Assembly (NCBI RefSeq): GCF_009938225.1
Contig: NZ_AP019658.1
Span: 1,054,001 to 1,118,000, forward strand
Direction of reading: 5' to 3'
Length of the DNA stretch: 64,000 nucleotides
Source: Vibrio ponticus
GTDB lineage: Bacteria > Pseudomonadota > Gammaproteobacteria > Enterobacterales > Vibrionaceae
Below, piece by piece: positions 43,713 through 53,088 of the stretch. The notes under the pieces are model-generated. The model had not been told where the DNA came from, did not search any database, and saw only the letters and a list, made by a program, of their open reading frames with translations. A program made the position numbers and the translations under genes. Position 1 is the stretch's first letter, and each line of letters begins with the position of its first letter.

Positions 43713-44405
43713 TTAGCTCAATGCGAATTTAACCGCCGCCTCCGCATGTATCTGCGTCGTATCATACAGTTTTGTATCGGTATGCTGTTGCTCAACCAAC
43801 AACGCAATCTCAGTGCAACCAAGGATCACCGCTTGTGCGCCCTGCTTGACTAAATCATCGATGATCTCGAGATAACGCTCGCGGGAATCAGGCTTGATCT
43901 CGCCCTTGCATAACTCTTGATAAATCACGTCATGGACGACGGTGCGCTGCTCGTCACTTGGGATCACGACTTCAATACCAAACTTATCCACTAAACGCTG
44001 TTTGTAGAAATCCTGCTCCATTGTAAAGCGTGTGCCCAATAGACCCACTTTACTGATCCCATCCATAACCAGTTGCTCGGCTGTTGCATCAGCAATGTGC
44101 AAAATAGGTTTGGTGATGTGAGGCTCAATCTGAGGAACGACTTTATGCATGGTATTTGTGCATATCAGCACAAAATCTGCCCCACCCGCCTCGACCGATT
44201 GCGCAGCCTGAGTGAGGATCTCAGCGGTTTCATCCCACTTCCCTTGATGTTGCAGTTGCTCAATTTCATGGAAATCGACACTATACAGACATATTTTTGC
44301 CGAGTGTAAACCGCCAAGCTTATTTTTGATGCCCTGATTCAGTGCTTTGTAATAGCTCGCGGTAGACTCCCAACTCATCCCACCAATCAATCCAATTGTT
44401 TTCAT
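43713..44405 (-). CDS. Aspartate/glutamate racemase family protein
   Basis: 230 residues with the two catalytic cysteines in LICTNTMHK and LGCTEIAL and the N-terminal TIGLIGGMSWESTASYY. It fits cofactor-independent Asp/Glu racemases of the RacX/YgeA type. It starts two bases after the nitrilase-like stop, so the genes are translationally coupled. The amino-acid substrate is not determinable from sequence. Confidence 0.9.
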   Translation of the reverse strand: MKTIGLIGGMSWESTASYYKALNQGIKNKLGGLHSAKICLYSVDFHEIEQLQHQGKWDETAEILTQAAQSVEAGGADFVLICTNTMHKVVPQIEPHITKPILHIADATAEQLVMDGISKVGLLGTRFTMEQDFYKQRLVDKFGIEVVIPSDEQRTVVHDVIYQELCKGEIKPDSRERYLEIIDDLVKQGAQAVILGCTEIALLVEQQHTDTKLYDTTQIHAEAAVKFALS

Positions 44406-44407
44406 TT

Positions 44408-45166
44408 TTAGCTCTCTAATGGGTATAAGTGACCACTAATTCGGTTGCCGGTAATTTCAACCATACCCAACACTGGGTCGGTTGTTTCCGTCGCAAAACG
44501 AAGATTTCCTTTACCACTCCATACTGCGTTATTGCCTGCAGTTTGCCAACCGCCAGTTTCACTGATGTGGTTGGCAAGTAACACTGGGAAGCGATGTTTT
44601 TTAGCGATTCTTGCCAGTAATTCCGCGTCCACCTCATAACCGTTTGGTGACACTAACGCACTAACCAAATACACATCCGCTTCATCTTCAGCGGCTTCGC
44701 TACTATGAATCGGCTGAGTAAAATCCGCGCAAATTGCTAATGCTAGTTTGTAACCTTTTAGTCGTAACGTGTAATTATGTTGACCTGCTGAACAGTACTC
44801 ATTTTCACCGCTATGCAGATACTGCTTAGCATAGTAATCAAGCTCGCCTGTTGGCTTGCATATCACAGCGCTTATAGATGGTTTCTTTTTCGCCTGTTTT
44901 AAAAAACAACCCGCGACAATCGTGATTTGCTGAGTCACCGCTAATTCCGATAGGTCACGTAAAATACTATGTTTTGCATCAAAACATAATTCTGCCGCCA
45001 TCGGCAGCACATACCCTGTCAAAGAAAGCTCAGGAAATAAAACCAGATCTGCGCCTTGCTCCGCTGCTGTTTTAGCCGCTCTCAAATGTTGACGAAAATT
45101 CGCCTCAACATCACCATCAATCACTGGAATCTGTGCTAACGCCACTGAAAGGTTATTTGTATTCAT
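44408..45166 (-). CDS. Carbon-nitrogen hydrolase (nitrilase superfamily)
   Basis: 252 residues from the ATG at 45166. The catalytic triad is visible: Glu in LFPELSLTGY, Lys in YYAKQYLHSGE and Cys in LALAICADFTQP. The family hydrolyses amides or nitriles such as deaminated glutathione or N-carbamoyl compounds. A longer frame to 45265 overlaps the upstream phosphoesterase and is rejected. It lies in an operon with a racemase and an exporter, suggesting amino-acid derivative metabolism. Confidence 0.88.
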   Translation of the reverse strand: MNTNNLSVALAQIPVIDGDVEANFRQHLRAAKTAAEQGADLVLFPELSLTGYVLPMAAELCFDAKHSILRDLSELAVTQQITIVAGCFLKQAKKKPSISAVICKPTGELDYYAKQYLHSGENEYCSAGQHNYTLRLKGYKLALAICADFTQPIHSSEAAEDEADVYLVSALVSPNGYEVDAELLARIAKKHRFPVLLANHISETGGWQTAGNNAVWSGKGNLRFATETTDPVLGMVEITGNRISGHLYPLES

Positions 45167-45185
45167 AACAATACTCCAACGACAA

Positions 45186-45935
45186 CTACTGACCACGACC
45201 TGTGGTAAGAAAATGTACCCAGTCTTGCCTGTCGCGCAAGTTCGCTTGTTCAGCGGCAAACTCAACCGGATAAGAAACTTTATGAAATGCTACATCCCAT
45301 CCACCAGATTCACTCTGTGAGAGAATGGCGTAGCTTGCTTTAGAGCTATAGGTTTCCATCGAATGTAGATGGGGTTCATCATCGGTATAAGCTGGCATCC
45401 CCACACTACCAGGGTTAATCACTAGCTGACCTGTCGAGAGTTCAACGCAGCGTGGAATATGTGTATGACCACATAAAATCACCGGTGAAGCGTTGCCTTG
45501 AAGCAAGTCCAAAATGTCCTTATCACTACGAAGAATGGGAAAGCCTTGCTCCGTCTCTTCCAACAAATAAACCAAATCATCACTTGGAGTTCCATGACAG
45601 GCATAGATATGCTCAGATATCTGACAATCAAAAGGAAGTGATGTCATCCACTCGATTGGTTCTACGCCCAGATCTTGCAAAATGAACTGCATGGTGGGAT
45701 TCGATGAGATTTCTTGCTCGCCAGCTTGGTAAATTTGGCGATCTTGATTGCCACAAATCGTAATGGTATCAAGCGACTGGAGAAGCTCAAACGTTGCTTT
45801 TGGAGCTATTGGACCATAAAGAATATCGCCCAAATTAATAAACTTATCCACGCCCTCTGCTCGAGCATGTTCAACTACCGCTTTTAGTGCGTAGTAGTTG
45901 CTGTGAATATCGGAGACCAGTGCGTATTTTGACAT
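45186..45935 (-). CDS. Calcineurin-like metallophosphoesterase
   Basis: 249 residues from the ATG at 45935. Metal ligands follow the family order: DIHSNYYAL, NLGDILYG, ICGNQDRQ, YACHGTPSD and LCGHTHIPR. It is a cytoplasmic phosphodiesterase of YfcE/MJ0936 type. It begins the operon. The substrate is unknown. Confidence 0.9.
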   Translation of the reverse strand: MSKYALVSDIHSNYYALKAVVEHARAEGVDKFINLGDILYGPIAPKATFELLQSLDTITICGNQDRQIYQAGEQEISSNPTMQFILQDLGVEPIEWMTSLPFDCQISEHIYACHGTPSDDLVYLLEETEQGFPILRSDKDILDLLQGNASPVILCGHTHIPRCVELSTGQLVINPGSVGMPAYTDDEPHLHSMETYSSKASYAILSQSESGGWDVAFHKVSYPVEFAAEQANLRDRQDWVHFLTTGRGQ

Positions 45936-46014
45936 CCTACTCAATCCTTGAGTTGTGACTAGTACGTCAATATAGCAGTATAATTATCGTTCAAACAATA
46001 AGTTAAAGTGATAT

Positions 46015-46389
46015 TTATAAGACTACTCGAATTATGGGAGGTGCTCTGGGTATTGCAGGTTCAAACCGCGTGCTTTGAGCCAATAAAGCGTAATCGGTCT
46101 GCTCTGCAACAAGACTGTGTTTGATGTAGAGTGTAGGTGTCGTCGTAAAGTCTGGTAAAGATGAAAAATAGGCGAAAGGACAGGGTTTACTGTGCTGCGT
46201 AGAAGCGGTGGCTTGCTCTACTTGTACATACTCAAAACCATTAATGGTACACAAACGCGCCCACACACCAGCACTAGCGCCATGAGCATTGATTATTGGC
46301 ATTAGTGTCACCAATACCCAACTCAAAGCACTCACTAGCAACATCCGCTGTTGAAACACATTTCTATGTTTTGGCGTTGGTGTTTGCAT
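46015..46389 (-). CDS. DUF2946-like exported small protein
   Basis: 124 residues from the ATG at 46389 with AAGAGGG upstream. A membrane or signal segment (LLVSALSWVLVTLMPIINAH) precedes WARLCTINGFEYVQV and a KPCPFAYF segment, the paired-cysteine layout of DUF2946 proteins. DUF2946 members often lie beside copper or TonB genes, but none is here. Function unknown. Confidence 0.68.
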   Translation of the reverse strand: MQTPTPKHRNVFQQRMLLVSALSWVLVTLMPIINAHGASAGVWARLCTINGFEYVQVEQATASTQHSKPCPFAYFSSLPDFTTTPTLYIKHSLVAEQTDYALLAQSTRFEPAIPRAPPIIRVVL

Positions 46390-46740
46390 CTTTGCCCTCT
46401 TAACTTGAAGCACAAATATATAACCAACTTGAAACACAATCAGAAAAAGTGTTTAAAATTCATCCACAGATCATAAAATTACTCAAATTTTCAACCTATC
46501 AGACAAGCTTAACTAAAGAGTCCCGATTTCAGATAAGCTCGGCTACCGGTTATCAATCAAGGCATTCAGTATCCGTAGCCCGTTTAACCTTTATGTCACG
46601 AATTGCTGTTACTAGAAGGCAATTGAGAATCTTTCGATAAACATTCTTTCATTTATTGATAAAAATAATTTTATTTGTGGAACTATACACATATAATTAT
46701 AACAAAATCATTAAACTTATAATCCGATCAAGGAATCGAT
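46390..46740. other. Gap before the periplasmic protein/GGDEF pair
   Basis: About 350 AT-rich bases; no supported gene. The promoter of the plus-strand pair probably lies in 46640-46735 (TATAATTATAAC near 46692). Confidence 0.35.
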
Positions 46741-47217
46741 ATGAAATACTTGATTACCTTGCTGTTATTTCTTTTTAGTCCTTTGGTTTTAAGCTCACCG
46801 CTCAAAATCTATCTTGCTGATGGCACAGCAATTGAAACCAATATGGTTGATTTGCTGGAAGAGTTTCCTACGACAAGCTTTGAAACTCGCCTCCCTTGGT
46901 TCCCTGATCAACGGTCATTTACTGGTATTCCCGTGACCAAGCTCGTTGAACGTTATGGTGACGACAACACCTTCGCTGTGACATTCCTCGCTCTGAATGA
47001 CTACGCCGCCACCAGCACAGTGGATGACATACGAAAGTTTTCTCCAATCGTCGCGGTCAAAATGAATGGAGAGCCTATGAAAATTCGCCACAAAGGTCCC
47101 TATTGGCTAATTTTTAATCTTAATAAACACCCTGAAATCGACCATATTGGCTATCATGCCCAAATGGTATGGCAAATTGACGAGATAATTTTACATAGTA
47201 AAGACAATGGCAACTGA
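46741..47217 (+). CDS. Periplasmic molybdopterin-oxidoreductase-like domain protein
   Basis: 158 residues with a signal peptide (MKYLITLLLFLFSPLVLSSP). The mature part LPWFPDQRSFTGIPVTKLVE, FLALNDYAATSTVDD and NGEPMKIRHKGPYWLIFNL resembles the SUOX/YedY-type fold but is small and lacks an obvious molybdenum-ligand cysteine. It may therefore be a sensory relative rather than an enzyme. It overlaps the GGDEF gene by 11 bases, so the two are probably made together and work together. Confidence 0.7.
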   Translation: MKYLITLLLFLFSPLVLSSPLKIYLADGTAIETNMVDLLEEFPTTSFETRLPWFPDQRSFTGIPVTKLVERYGDDNTFAVTFLALNDYAATSTVDDIRKFSPIVAVKMNGEPMKIRHKGPYWLIFNLNKHPEIDHIGYHAQMVWQIDEIILHSKDNGN

Positions 47218-48319
47218 TAAAACTTCTTATATGAAAAGTCTGCTAAAGCGCTCAAAAGTCTTACTTATCGTACTGTCTATCGTACTGGTGCTGGCAAACT
47301 ACTTTGTCATGCTTGAAACTCGAGATCTCACTCGCTCTTTTTCTGAGCAACAAAATCAAGCAACTTGGTCTTTGTTTCATCTCACAAAAGAGTTTTCTTC
47401 GCTAGTGACCATTGCACCACTATCAGCAAACAACAAGCAATATCAGCAAAAAGCAGAATTGGCTTATGAGCTAACGTGGAGCAGATTTGATTTACTGCTT
47501 ACCTCACAAGAATCCAACAGCTTTATGCAGATTGACGGGACTCGTCAATTCTTCAGCCAACTATTTGATCGCTACAAACAGTTGGAGTCATTGTCACTGC
47601 AACTCAATAGCAGTGATAGCAGACAAAAATTCGTTCTGCAGATCAACGGCATTTATCAGGATTTGTTGAACTACTTAAACCACAACTTTCGAATTAAGAA
47701 TCCATTTTTTCAGAAACAAACTGAGAGAGCCAAATCACTCGAGCACTTACAAATCGCATTGATGTTTTTACTCTTTGCCTGCTGCGCGCTCGTCGGTTAT
47801 ATCCTCCAGCTGGAATCTAAAACCAATAGACGCCTTGCTATGACGGATGTGTTGACCCACATTCCAAATCGATTAGCAATGGCGCAATCTATCCAAGATG
47901 ATATTGAACAGGGTATCCCTTTTACCCTGTGCATTCTCGACTTAAATGGGTTTAAGCAAATCAATGATTTGTTTGGTCACCAAGCTGGCGACCGTGCTTT
48001 ACAAGAGCTCGCCAAGCGCTTTATGAGCTCGGAAAACCGCACACAATTTTCCTGTTATCGAATCGGCGGTGATGAGTTTGCATTGATTCTGCGAGATAAA
48101 TCCAGTCAAGATATGGAACATGCACTGAACTGTGCATTAGATTGCTTTAACGAAAAAATTGAAGTCACCCACGGGATCTATCATGCCTTATCTGCAAGTG
48201 TTGGCTTAGCCAGTTTCCCTAGCCAAGCAATCACCTTTAGTGAGCTGATCAATATTGCCGATAGAAACATGTATCAAATGAAGTTTGCGACGCGCCCCCA
48301 CGCCAAACAGCCACAATAA
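47207..48319 (+). CDS. Membrane GGDEF diguanylate cyclase
   Basis: 370 residues. Membrane helix at about 18-37 (VLLIVLSIVLVLANYFVM), a periplasmic helical sensor of about 135 residues, a second helix (LQIALMFLLFACCALVGYIL) and a GGDEF domain with ILDLNGFKQINDLFGHQAGD and the active site RIGGDEFAL. The usual RxxD inhibitory site is not evident. It makes c-di-GMP. Overlap with the upstream periplasmic protein suggests that protein feeds the sensor. It opposes the EIIC-EAL enzyme at 13-15 kb. Confidence 0.92.
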   Translation: MATDKTSYMKSLLKRSKVLLIVLSIVLVLANYFVMLETRDLTRSFSEQQNQATWSLFHLTKEFSSLVTIAPLSANNKQYQQKAELAYELTWSRFDLLLTSQESNSFMQIDGTRQFFSQLFDRYKQLESLSLQLNSSDSRQKFVLQINGIYQDLLNYLNHNFRIKNPFFQKQTERAKSLEHLQIALMFLLFACCALVGYILQLESKTNRRLAMTDVLTHIPNRLAMAQSIQDDIEQGIPFTLCILDLNGFKQINDLFGHQAGDRALQELAKRFMSSENRTQFSCYRIGGDEFALILRDKSSQDMEHALNCALDCFNEKIEVTHGIYHALSASVGLASFPSQAITFSELINIADRNMYQMKFATRPHAKQPQ

Positions 48320-48324
48320 TGAAA

Positions 48325-48359
48325 AAAGCCAAGTGACAACAACGCTGCACCTTGGCTTT
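48325..48359. terminator. Bidirectional terminator between the GGDEF and transferase genes
   Basis: AAAGCCAAG and CTTGGCTTT pair across a 17-base loop, flanked by A and T runs; the neighbouring genes converge here. Confidence 0.8.
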
Positions 48360-48395
48360 ACTCAATGCTACCCGACCTAACAAATTCACCCCGAT

Positions 48396-49796
48396 TTAGT
48401 AGGCAGTTTTGCCAATAAAACCTTTAAAAATAGTCAGAAAAATGATCTTAACATCCCACCATAGCGACCAACCGCGAATATAGTTAAGATCATACTCAAC
48501 GCGCTTTTCCATCTTATCTAATGTGTCGGTTTCACCTCGGTAACCATTGATTTGCGCCCAACCAGTAATGCCCGGCTTCACTTTATGACGAAGCATATAT
48601 TTATCAACAATTTGGCGATACTCTTCATTGTGGGATACCGCATGAGGTCTCGGTCCGACAATAGACATACGCCCCTGCAATACATTAATAAACTGTGGCA
48701 ATTCATCCAGAGAAGTGCGGCGAATAAAAGCGCCGAATTTGGTTACGCGAGGGTCACCTTTGGTTGCCTGTTTCACTTCGGCACCATTATCCATCACACG
48801 CATGGAACGAAATTTCCACACTTTAATTTTCTTGCCGTCAATCCCATAGCGATCTTGCTTAAAAATAATCGGTCCTGAAGAGGACAATTTAACGCCTAGA
48901 GCAACAAACAGAAGAACCGGGCTAATCATCAGCAAAATTAACGAAGAAACAATGATATCTTCCAAACGTTTGACAAATGTCGACATTCCATAAAACGGCG
49001 TATCATGAATGCTAAGCGTTGGCACACTACCGACATTACGCCAACGTGATTGAATTAAATCAAACGTAAAAAAATCTGGCACAATATATACACGCGCAGT
49101 ACTGTCTGCAAAGTAATTCACGACTTCTTTAATTCGACCACTAGCAGCCATTGGCAGAGCGACATAAACGTGGCGAAAATTACGTTCTTTTGCCATTTTA
49201 AGAGCGTCATTTATCGAGCCCTTCACTTTCAATTCGTTTTTTTCTTCCGATAATCGTTTTTGACTACGGTCATCAAATACACCAACCAGTTGTAGTCCAT
49301 GGTCTTTATTCGTTTCAATTTCTTTCGCTAGCGCCAAACCAGAATGAGTGGCACCAATAATAATTGTTTTCTGCGTATAACAATTTTCACGACTAATAGT
49401 CCGCGTTTTTTTAGCAACAAATCGGTATAAGACAAATAGAATCGGTGTTGATACAAACCAAATTGATAAGGTCACTCGAGAAAAATGTTCTGTGATCTTA
49501 AATCCGAAACTTAGCACTAAGACAAAACCAACAGCACACAGCCATGAGAGTAAAACCGGGGCTAAGGTTTGACGCAAAGAAGAAGTGAACGAAGGGTTAT
49601 ATACGCCTAACAATTCTGCCATAACGCTATATGAAACCAGGGCGATACACGTTGCTAGAACATAGTAAATATCCCAAGTTCCCGTATATAAATAAGACGT
49701 AGTTAAAATAGATACAATGATCACCATTATATCCATCACCCGATAAGCCATGATGTGCTCATCGCCGTGTCGTTTAATTATACTGCTTTCTCTCAT
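48396..49796 (-). CDS. Undecaprenyl-phosphate sugar phosphotransferase (WcaJ-like)
   Basis: 466 residues. Four N-terminal membrane helices, a CoA-binding-like domain (TIIIGATHSGLALAKEIETN), a fifth helix and the C-terminal bacterial sugar transferase domain: FKQDRYGIDGKKIKVWKFRSM-type segment, RRTSLDELPQFINVLQGRM and SIVGPRPHAV. It transfers a sugar-1-phosphate, commonly glucose, onto undecaprenyl phosphate and so starts a polysaccharide repeat. It stands alone 37 kb from the capsule cluster, which shows no initiating enzyme in this window. Confidence 0.93.
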   Translation of the reverse strand: MRESSIIKRHGDEHIMAYRVMDIMVIIVSILTTSYLYTGTWDIYYVLATCIALVSYSVMAELLGVYNPSFTSSLRQTLAPVLLSWLCAVGFVLVLSFGFKITEHFSRVTLSIWFVSTPILFVLYRFVAKKTRTISRENCYTQKTIIIGATHSGLALAKEIETNKDHGLQLVGVFDDRSQKRLSEEKNELKVKGSINDALKMAKERNFRHVYVALPMAASGRIKEVVNYFADSTARVYIVPDFFTFDLIQSRWRNVGSVPTLSIHDTPFYGMSTFVKRLEDIIVSSLILLMISPVLLFVALGVKLSSSGPIIFKQDRYGIDGKKIKVWKFRSMRVMDNGAEVKQATKGDPRVTKFGAFIRRTSLDELPQFINVLQGRMSIVGPRPHAVSHNEEYRQIVDKYMLRHKVKPGITGWAQINGYRGETDTLDKMEKRVEYDLNYIRGWSLWWDVKIIFLTIFKGFIGKTAY

Positions 49797-50300
49797 GAGC
49801 GATGTCCCTAGTTATTCAACACCCGCAACCACTCCATGGAACTCAGGCATTAACAATCCATTTAATTTAGTGGCATAGTTTGTATGTTTTCGGAAAAAAT
49901 AAAACTATTTTTGTAACCACAATTTATTATTTCGCCCATTTGAGATGAAAGAACTTCCAACTATTGAGAAGCCTATTTAAATGAAATGTTTTACTCAAAT
50001 CTTACACTAACCTAAAGCACAGTATATTTACCAAGCAAAACTACGACTTTACTATTAAATACAGCCACACAAAATTACGTTTAAAGTCAAATATTCATTT
50101 TCAATATAACTACAACAATCAACAGATTCATTTTAGAGACATTTCCAACTTAATTATCCATGTAATTACATAACATTTAACTGGTTCACAAGTTAAAAAC
50201 GCAGCTAGTACTTTTGCTTGTGAGATTAACTCAACATAAATAGGTAAATATTATAATTAATATTACGGTATCAATGACACAGTTAACCGTGCGTACAAAA
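49797..50300. other. AT-rich gap between initiating transferase and pst operon
   Basis: About 500 bases with no supported gene. It must contain the promoter of the minus-strand transferase at its left end. No convincing regulator site was recognised. Confidence 0.4.
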
Positions 50301-50302
50301 AA

Positions 50303-50322
50303 GCCCCTCTAAATAGAGGGGC
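50303..50322 (-). terminator. Terminator of the pst operon
   Basis: On the minus strand GCCCCTCT-ATTT-AGAGGGGC is followed by TTTTTTG. Confidence 0.9.
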
Positions 50323-50370
50323 AAATGTTACCATCGCTTATAGTTATAGTGTTATGCCAGTAAATTCTGC

Positions 50371-51120
50371 TTAACCGAAATCGCCGTTTACGTAACCTTG
50401 AGTGCGGTCATCACGCGGAGCGCTAAAGATCACGTCGGTTGCATCATGCTCGACCAGTTCACCCATTAGGAAGAATGCGGTGCGATCTGAGATACGACGC
50501 GCTTGTTGCATTGAGTGTGTCACGATAACAATCGTAAACTTCTTCTTCAGCTCTTCCATCAACTCTTCGATTTTGTGCGTTGCAATCGGGTCCAGAGCTG
50601 AGGTTGGTTCATCCATTAGAATCACATCAGGTTCCATGGCAATCGTGCGCGCGATACATAGACGCTGTTGCTGACCACCAGAAAGACCAAATGCATGTGA
50701 TTTAAGACGATCTTTTACTTCATCCCATAGAGCGGCGCCACGTAGTGAACGCTCTACCACTTCATCAATGTACTTTTTGTCTTTGATACCTTGAGCACGC
50801 AGACCGTAAGCGACGTTCTCGTAGATGCTCATTGGGAACGGGTTTGGCTTTTGGAAAACCATGCCAACTTTGATACGCAGGTCAGCGACATCAATGTTGC
50901 CATAGATATCTTCATCATCCATGGTCAACTTACCGGTAATTTTTACGCCTTCAATCAGGTCATTCATGCGGTTCAAACAGCGTAGCAGTGTTGATTTGCC
51001 GCAGCCTGAAGGACCAATCAATGCGGTTACTTGACGCTCTGGGATTGGTAAGTTGATTGACTTAAGCGCTTGGTTTTCGCCGTAAAATAGGTCTAGGTTT
51101 TCGATACTAAATTTGTTCAT
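50371..51120 (-). CDS. pstB: Phosphate ABC transporter ATP-binding protein
   Basis: 249 residues. Walker [10 protein letters not shown], the Q-loop [14 protein letters not shown], signature LSGGQQQR and Walker [13 protein letters not shown] are intact. It powers high-affinity phosphate import and, with PhoU, helps control the PhoR/PhoB system. Last gene of pstSCAB; no phoU follows in this direction. Confidence 0.97.
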   Translation of the reverse strand: MNKFSIENLDLFYGENQALKSINLPIPERQVTALIGPSGCGKSTLLRCLNRMNDLIEGVKITGKLTMDDEDIYGNIDVADLRIKVGMVFQKPNPFPMSIYENVAYGLRAQGIKDKKYIDEVVERSLRGAALWDEVKDRLKSHAFGLSGGQQQRLCIARTIAMEPDVILMDEPTSALDPIATHKIEELMEELKKKFTIVIVTHSMQQARRISDRTAFFLMGELVEHDATDVIFSAPRDDRTQGYVNGDFG

Positions 51121-51166
51121 TTTGTTTATCTCTTAATTCTTAAATTCGTCTGTAATGTGCTTTAGC

Positions 51167-52039
51167 TTAGTAAGTAGCAGTATTAAAACGGCTTGCAATC
51201 AATTTGGTTACCATGTTGATAACCAGCACTACTACAATCAGCACTGTCGCTGTACCGTACGCTTGGTTCCATTCTTCAATGGTGAACAGCTCGGTAGTTA
51301 ATTTGTAAAGGTGTACTGTCAGGGTTCGACCTGAATCCAATAGCGAGTCTGGAATACGCGCTACCATACCTGCGGTTAAGAACACAGGCGCAGATTCACC
51401 AATTACACGACCAATACTCAGAATGACCGAAGTTAAGATACCTGGCATTGCACTTGGCAAAATTAGACGCCAGATGGTGTAGATTCTTGAAGAGCCTAGG
51501 GCATATGAGCCTTCGCGGTACGTTTGTGGTACTGCCATTAGCGCTTCTTCAGTGGTACGAATAATCACAGGTAGGATTAAGATACTTAGTGTTAGTGCGC
51601 CCGATAGAATCGAGAAGCCCAAACCAAGAATGCCTACAAAGAAAGTCATACCAAATAGACCAAAGATGATTGACGGGATACCGGCAAGAGATTCCGTACA
51701 GAAACGAATCACTTTCACTAGGCGGCTACCCACTTTCGCATACTCAGTCAGATAAATTGCAGTCATGATGCCCAGTGGCGCTGCAACTGCGATTGACGCA
51801 AATACCATGTAGATAGTTGATACAATCATTGGGAAGATGCCGTGCTCATCCCCTGTTCTTGTGTAGTTGTCGGTAATAAAGTTCCAATCAACATGTTGTA
51901 AACCGTTAGATAGGATGTACCAAATAATCCAGAATAAAAAACCAACGGTCAACGCGGCAGCTGCCCAAATAAAACCATTTAGCACTTGGTCTTTCACTTG
52001 GCGAGCTTGTTTAAGTTTTGCAAAATCCATCGTCATCAC
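51167..52039 (-). CDS. pstA: Phosphate ABC transporter permease PstA
   Basis: 290 residues, six membrane helices. The cytoplasmic EAA-like loop TYREGSYALGSSRIYTIWRL matches phosphate permeases. It pairs with PstC, whose stop lies five bases upstream. Several tandem start codons (GTG ATG ACG ATG) make the exact first residue uncertain. Confidence 0.95.
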   Translation of the reverse strand: MMTMDFAKLKQARQVKDQVLNGFIWAAAALTVGFLFWIIWYILSNGLQHVDWNFITDNYTRTGDEHGIFPMIVSTIYMVFASIAVAAPLGIMTAIYLTEYAKVGSRLVKVIRFCTESLAGIPSIIFGLFGMTFFVGILGLGFSILSGALTLSILILPVIIRTTEEALMAVPQTYREGSYALGSSRIYTIWRLILPSAMPGILTSVILSIGRVIGESAPVFLTAGMVARIPDSLLDSGRTLTVHLYKLTTELFTIEEWNQAYGTATVLIVVVLVINMVTKLIASRFNTATY

Positions 52040-52044
52040 CCGTC

Positions 52045-52977
52045 TTATTTCGCTTTTTGGCGGTTTAGGTATAGTAGCGCGGCGTTCAGTCCCATGATAA
52101 ACACCAGTAGAACCACGCCCGTTGCGTATAGTGCATTGGCGTGTACGCCACTTGCGTAAGACATCTCAATCGCAATGTTCGCGGTTAGTGTACGTGCTGA
52201 GTCTAAGATGCCCTGTGGCATCGCTGGCGCATTACCCATTACCATGATGATTGCCATGGTTTCACCCAAAGCACGACCGATACCCAAGATCACGCCAGTC
52301 ATAATGCCCGAACGAGCGGCTGGAACGAGAAGTTTGAAGATGGTATAAATTTTTGATGCGCCTAATGCCAACGAACCTTCTTTGTACGTACGTGGAACTG
52401 CGCGAATTGACGTTTCTGATACAGTAATAACTGTTGGCAGAATCATCACACCCAACACGATGATACCCGCTAAGATGGTGTTACCCGCTGGTACATTAAA
52501 AATATCTTGGATAAGTGGAACGATGATTACCAAACCAAAGAAGCCATAAACCACAGAAGGAATACCCGCAAGCAGCTCAACTGCCGGACGAATAATGTCT
52601 GCAACGCGTTTAGGCGCGATTTCAGCAATAAAGATGGCTGTCAGTACACCCACTGGCACACCCACAACGACAGCACCAAAAGTTGACACCATAGAGGCGA
52701 CAATCATGGTCGCAACACCGTATAAAGCTGGCGGTAACCAGTCTTGTCCAAATACGATGCCTGTTACACCTGCTTCTTGAAACGCAGGGATAGATTCTTT
52801 AACAATGAAATAGGCAATTACTGATAGAGATACAATCCCGATAACAGCACTGGTCAGAAATAAGCCATGGAAAATGCGCTCTTTCCAATCTACTCGCTTC
52901 TTGGCGCGTAGACCCGACTTAGCAATTTGAGTCGCTTCAGTGTTCATAAGCTTTTCACTATTTGTTGCGATGGTCAT
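52045..52977 (-). CDS. pstC: Phosphate ABC transporter permease PstC
   Basis: 310 residues, six membrane helices after a basic N-terminus (RAKKRVDWKERIFHG). The loop TYKEGSLALGASKIYTIFKL parallels that in PstA. It follows pstS after a 111-base gap with a stem-loop, a usual arrangement that lowers expression relative to the binding protein. Confidence 0.95.
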   Translation of the reverse strand: MTIATNSEKLMNTEATQIAKSGLRAKKRVDWKERIFHGLFLTSAVIGIVSLSVIAYFIVKESIPAFQEAGVTGIVFGQDWLPPALYGVATMIVASMVSTFGAVVVGVPVGVLTAIFIAEIAPKRVADIIRPAVELLAGIPSVVYGFFGLVIIVPLIQDIFNVPAGNTILAGIIVLGVMILPTVITVSETSIRAVPRTYKEGSLALGASKIYTIFKLLVPAARSGIMTGVILGIGRALGETMAIIMVMGNAPAMPQGILDSARTLTANIAIEMSYASGVHANALYATGVVLLVFIMGLNAALLYLNRQKAK

Positions 52978-53030
52978 AAATAAATCTCACTAGACTGGCG
53001 TGATTAAGACAACCAGCTGTGAAAGAAAGA

Positions 53031-53053
53031 GCTCAGCCCAATGCGGGCTGAGC
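53031..53053 (-). terminator. Attenuator hairpin between pstS and pstC
   Basis: GCTCAGCCC-GCATT-GGGCTGAGC perfect stem with a T/C-rich downstream run on the minus strand. It probably terminates part of the transcription or stabilises the pstS mRNA. Confidence 0.8.
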
Positions 53054-53088
53054 AAGGGTATTTCTATTAATTCAAATCTATCGCTAGA

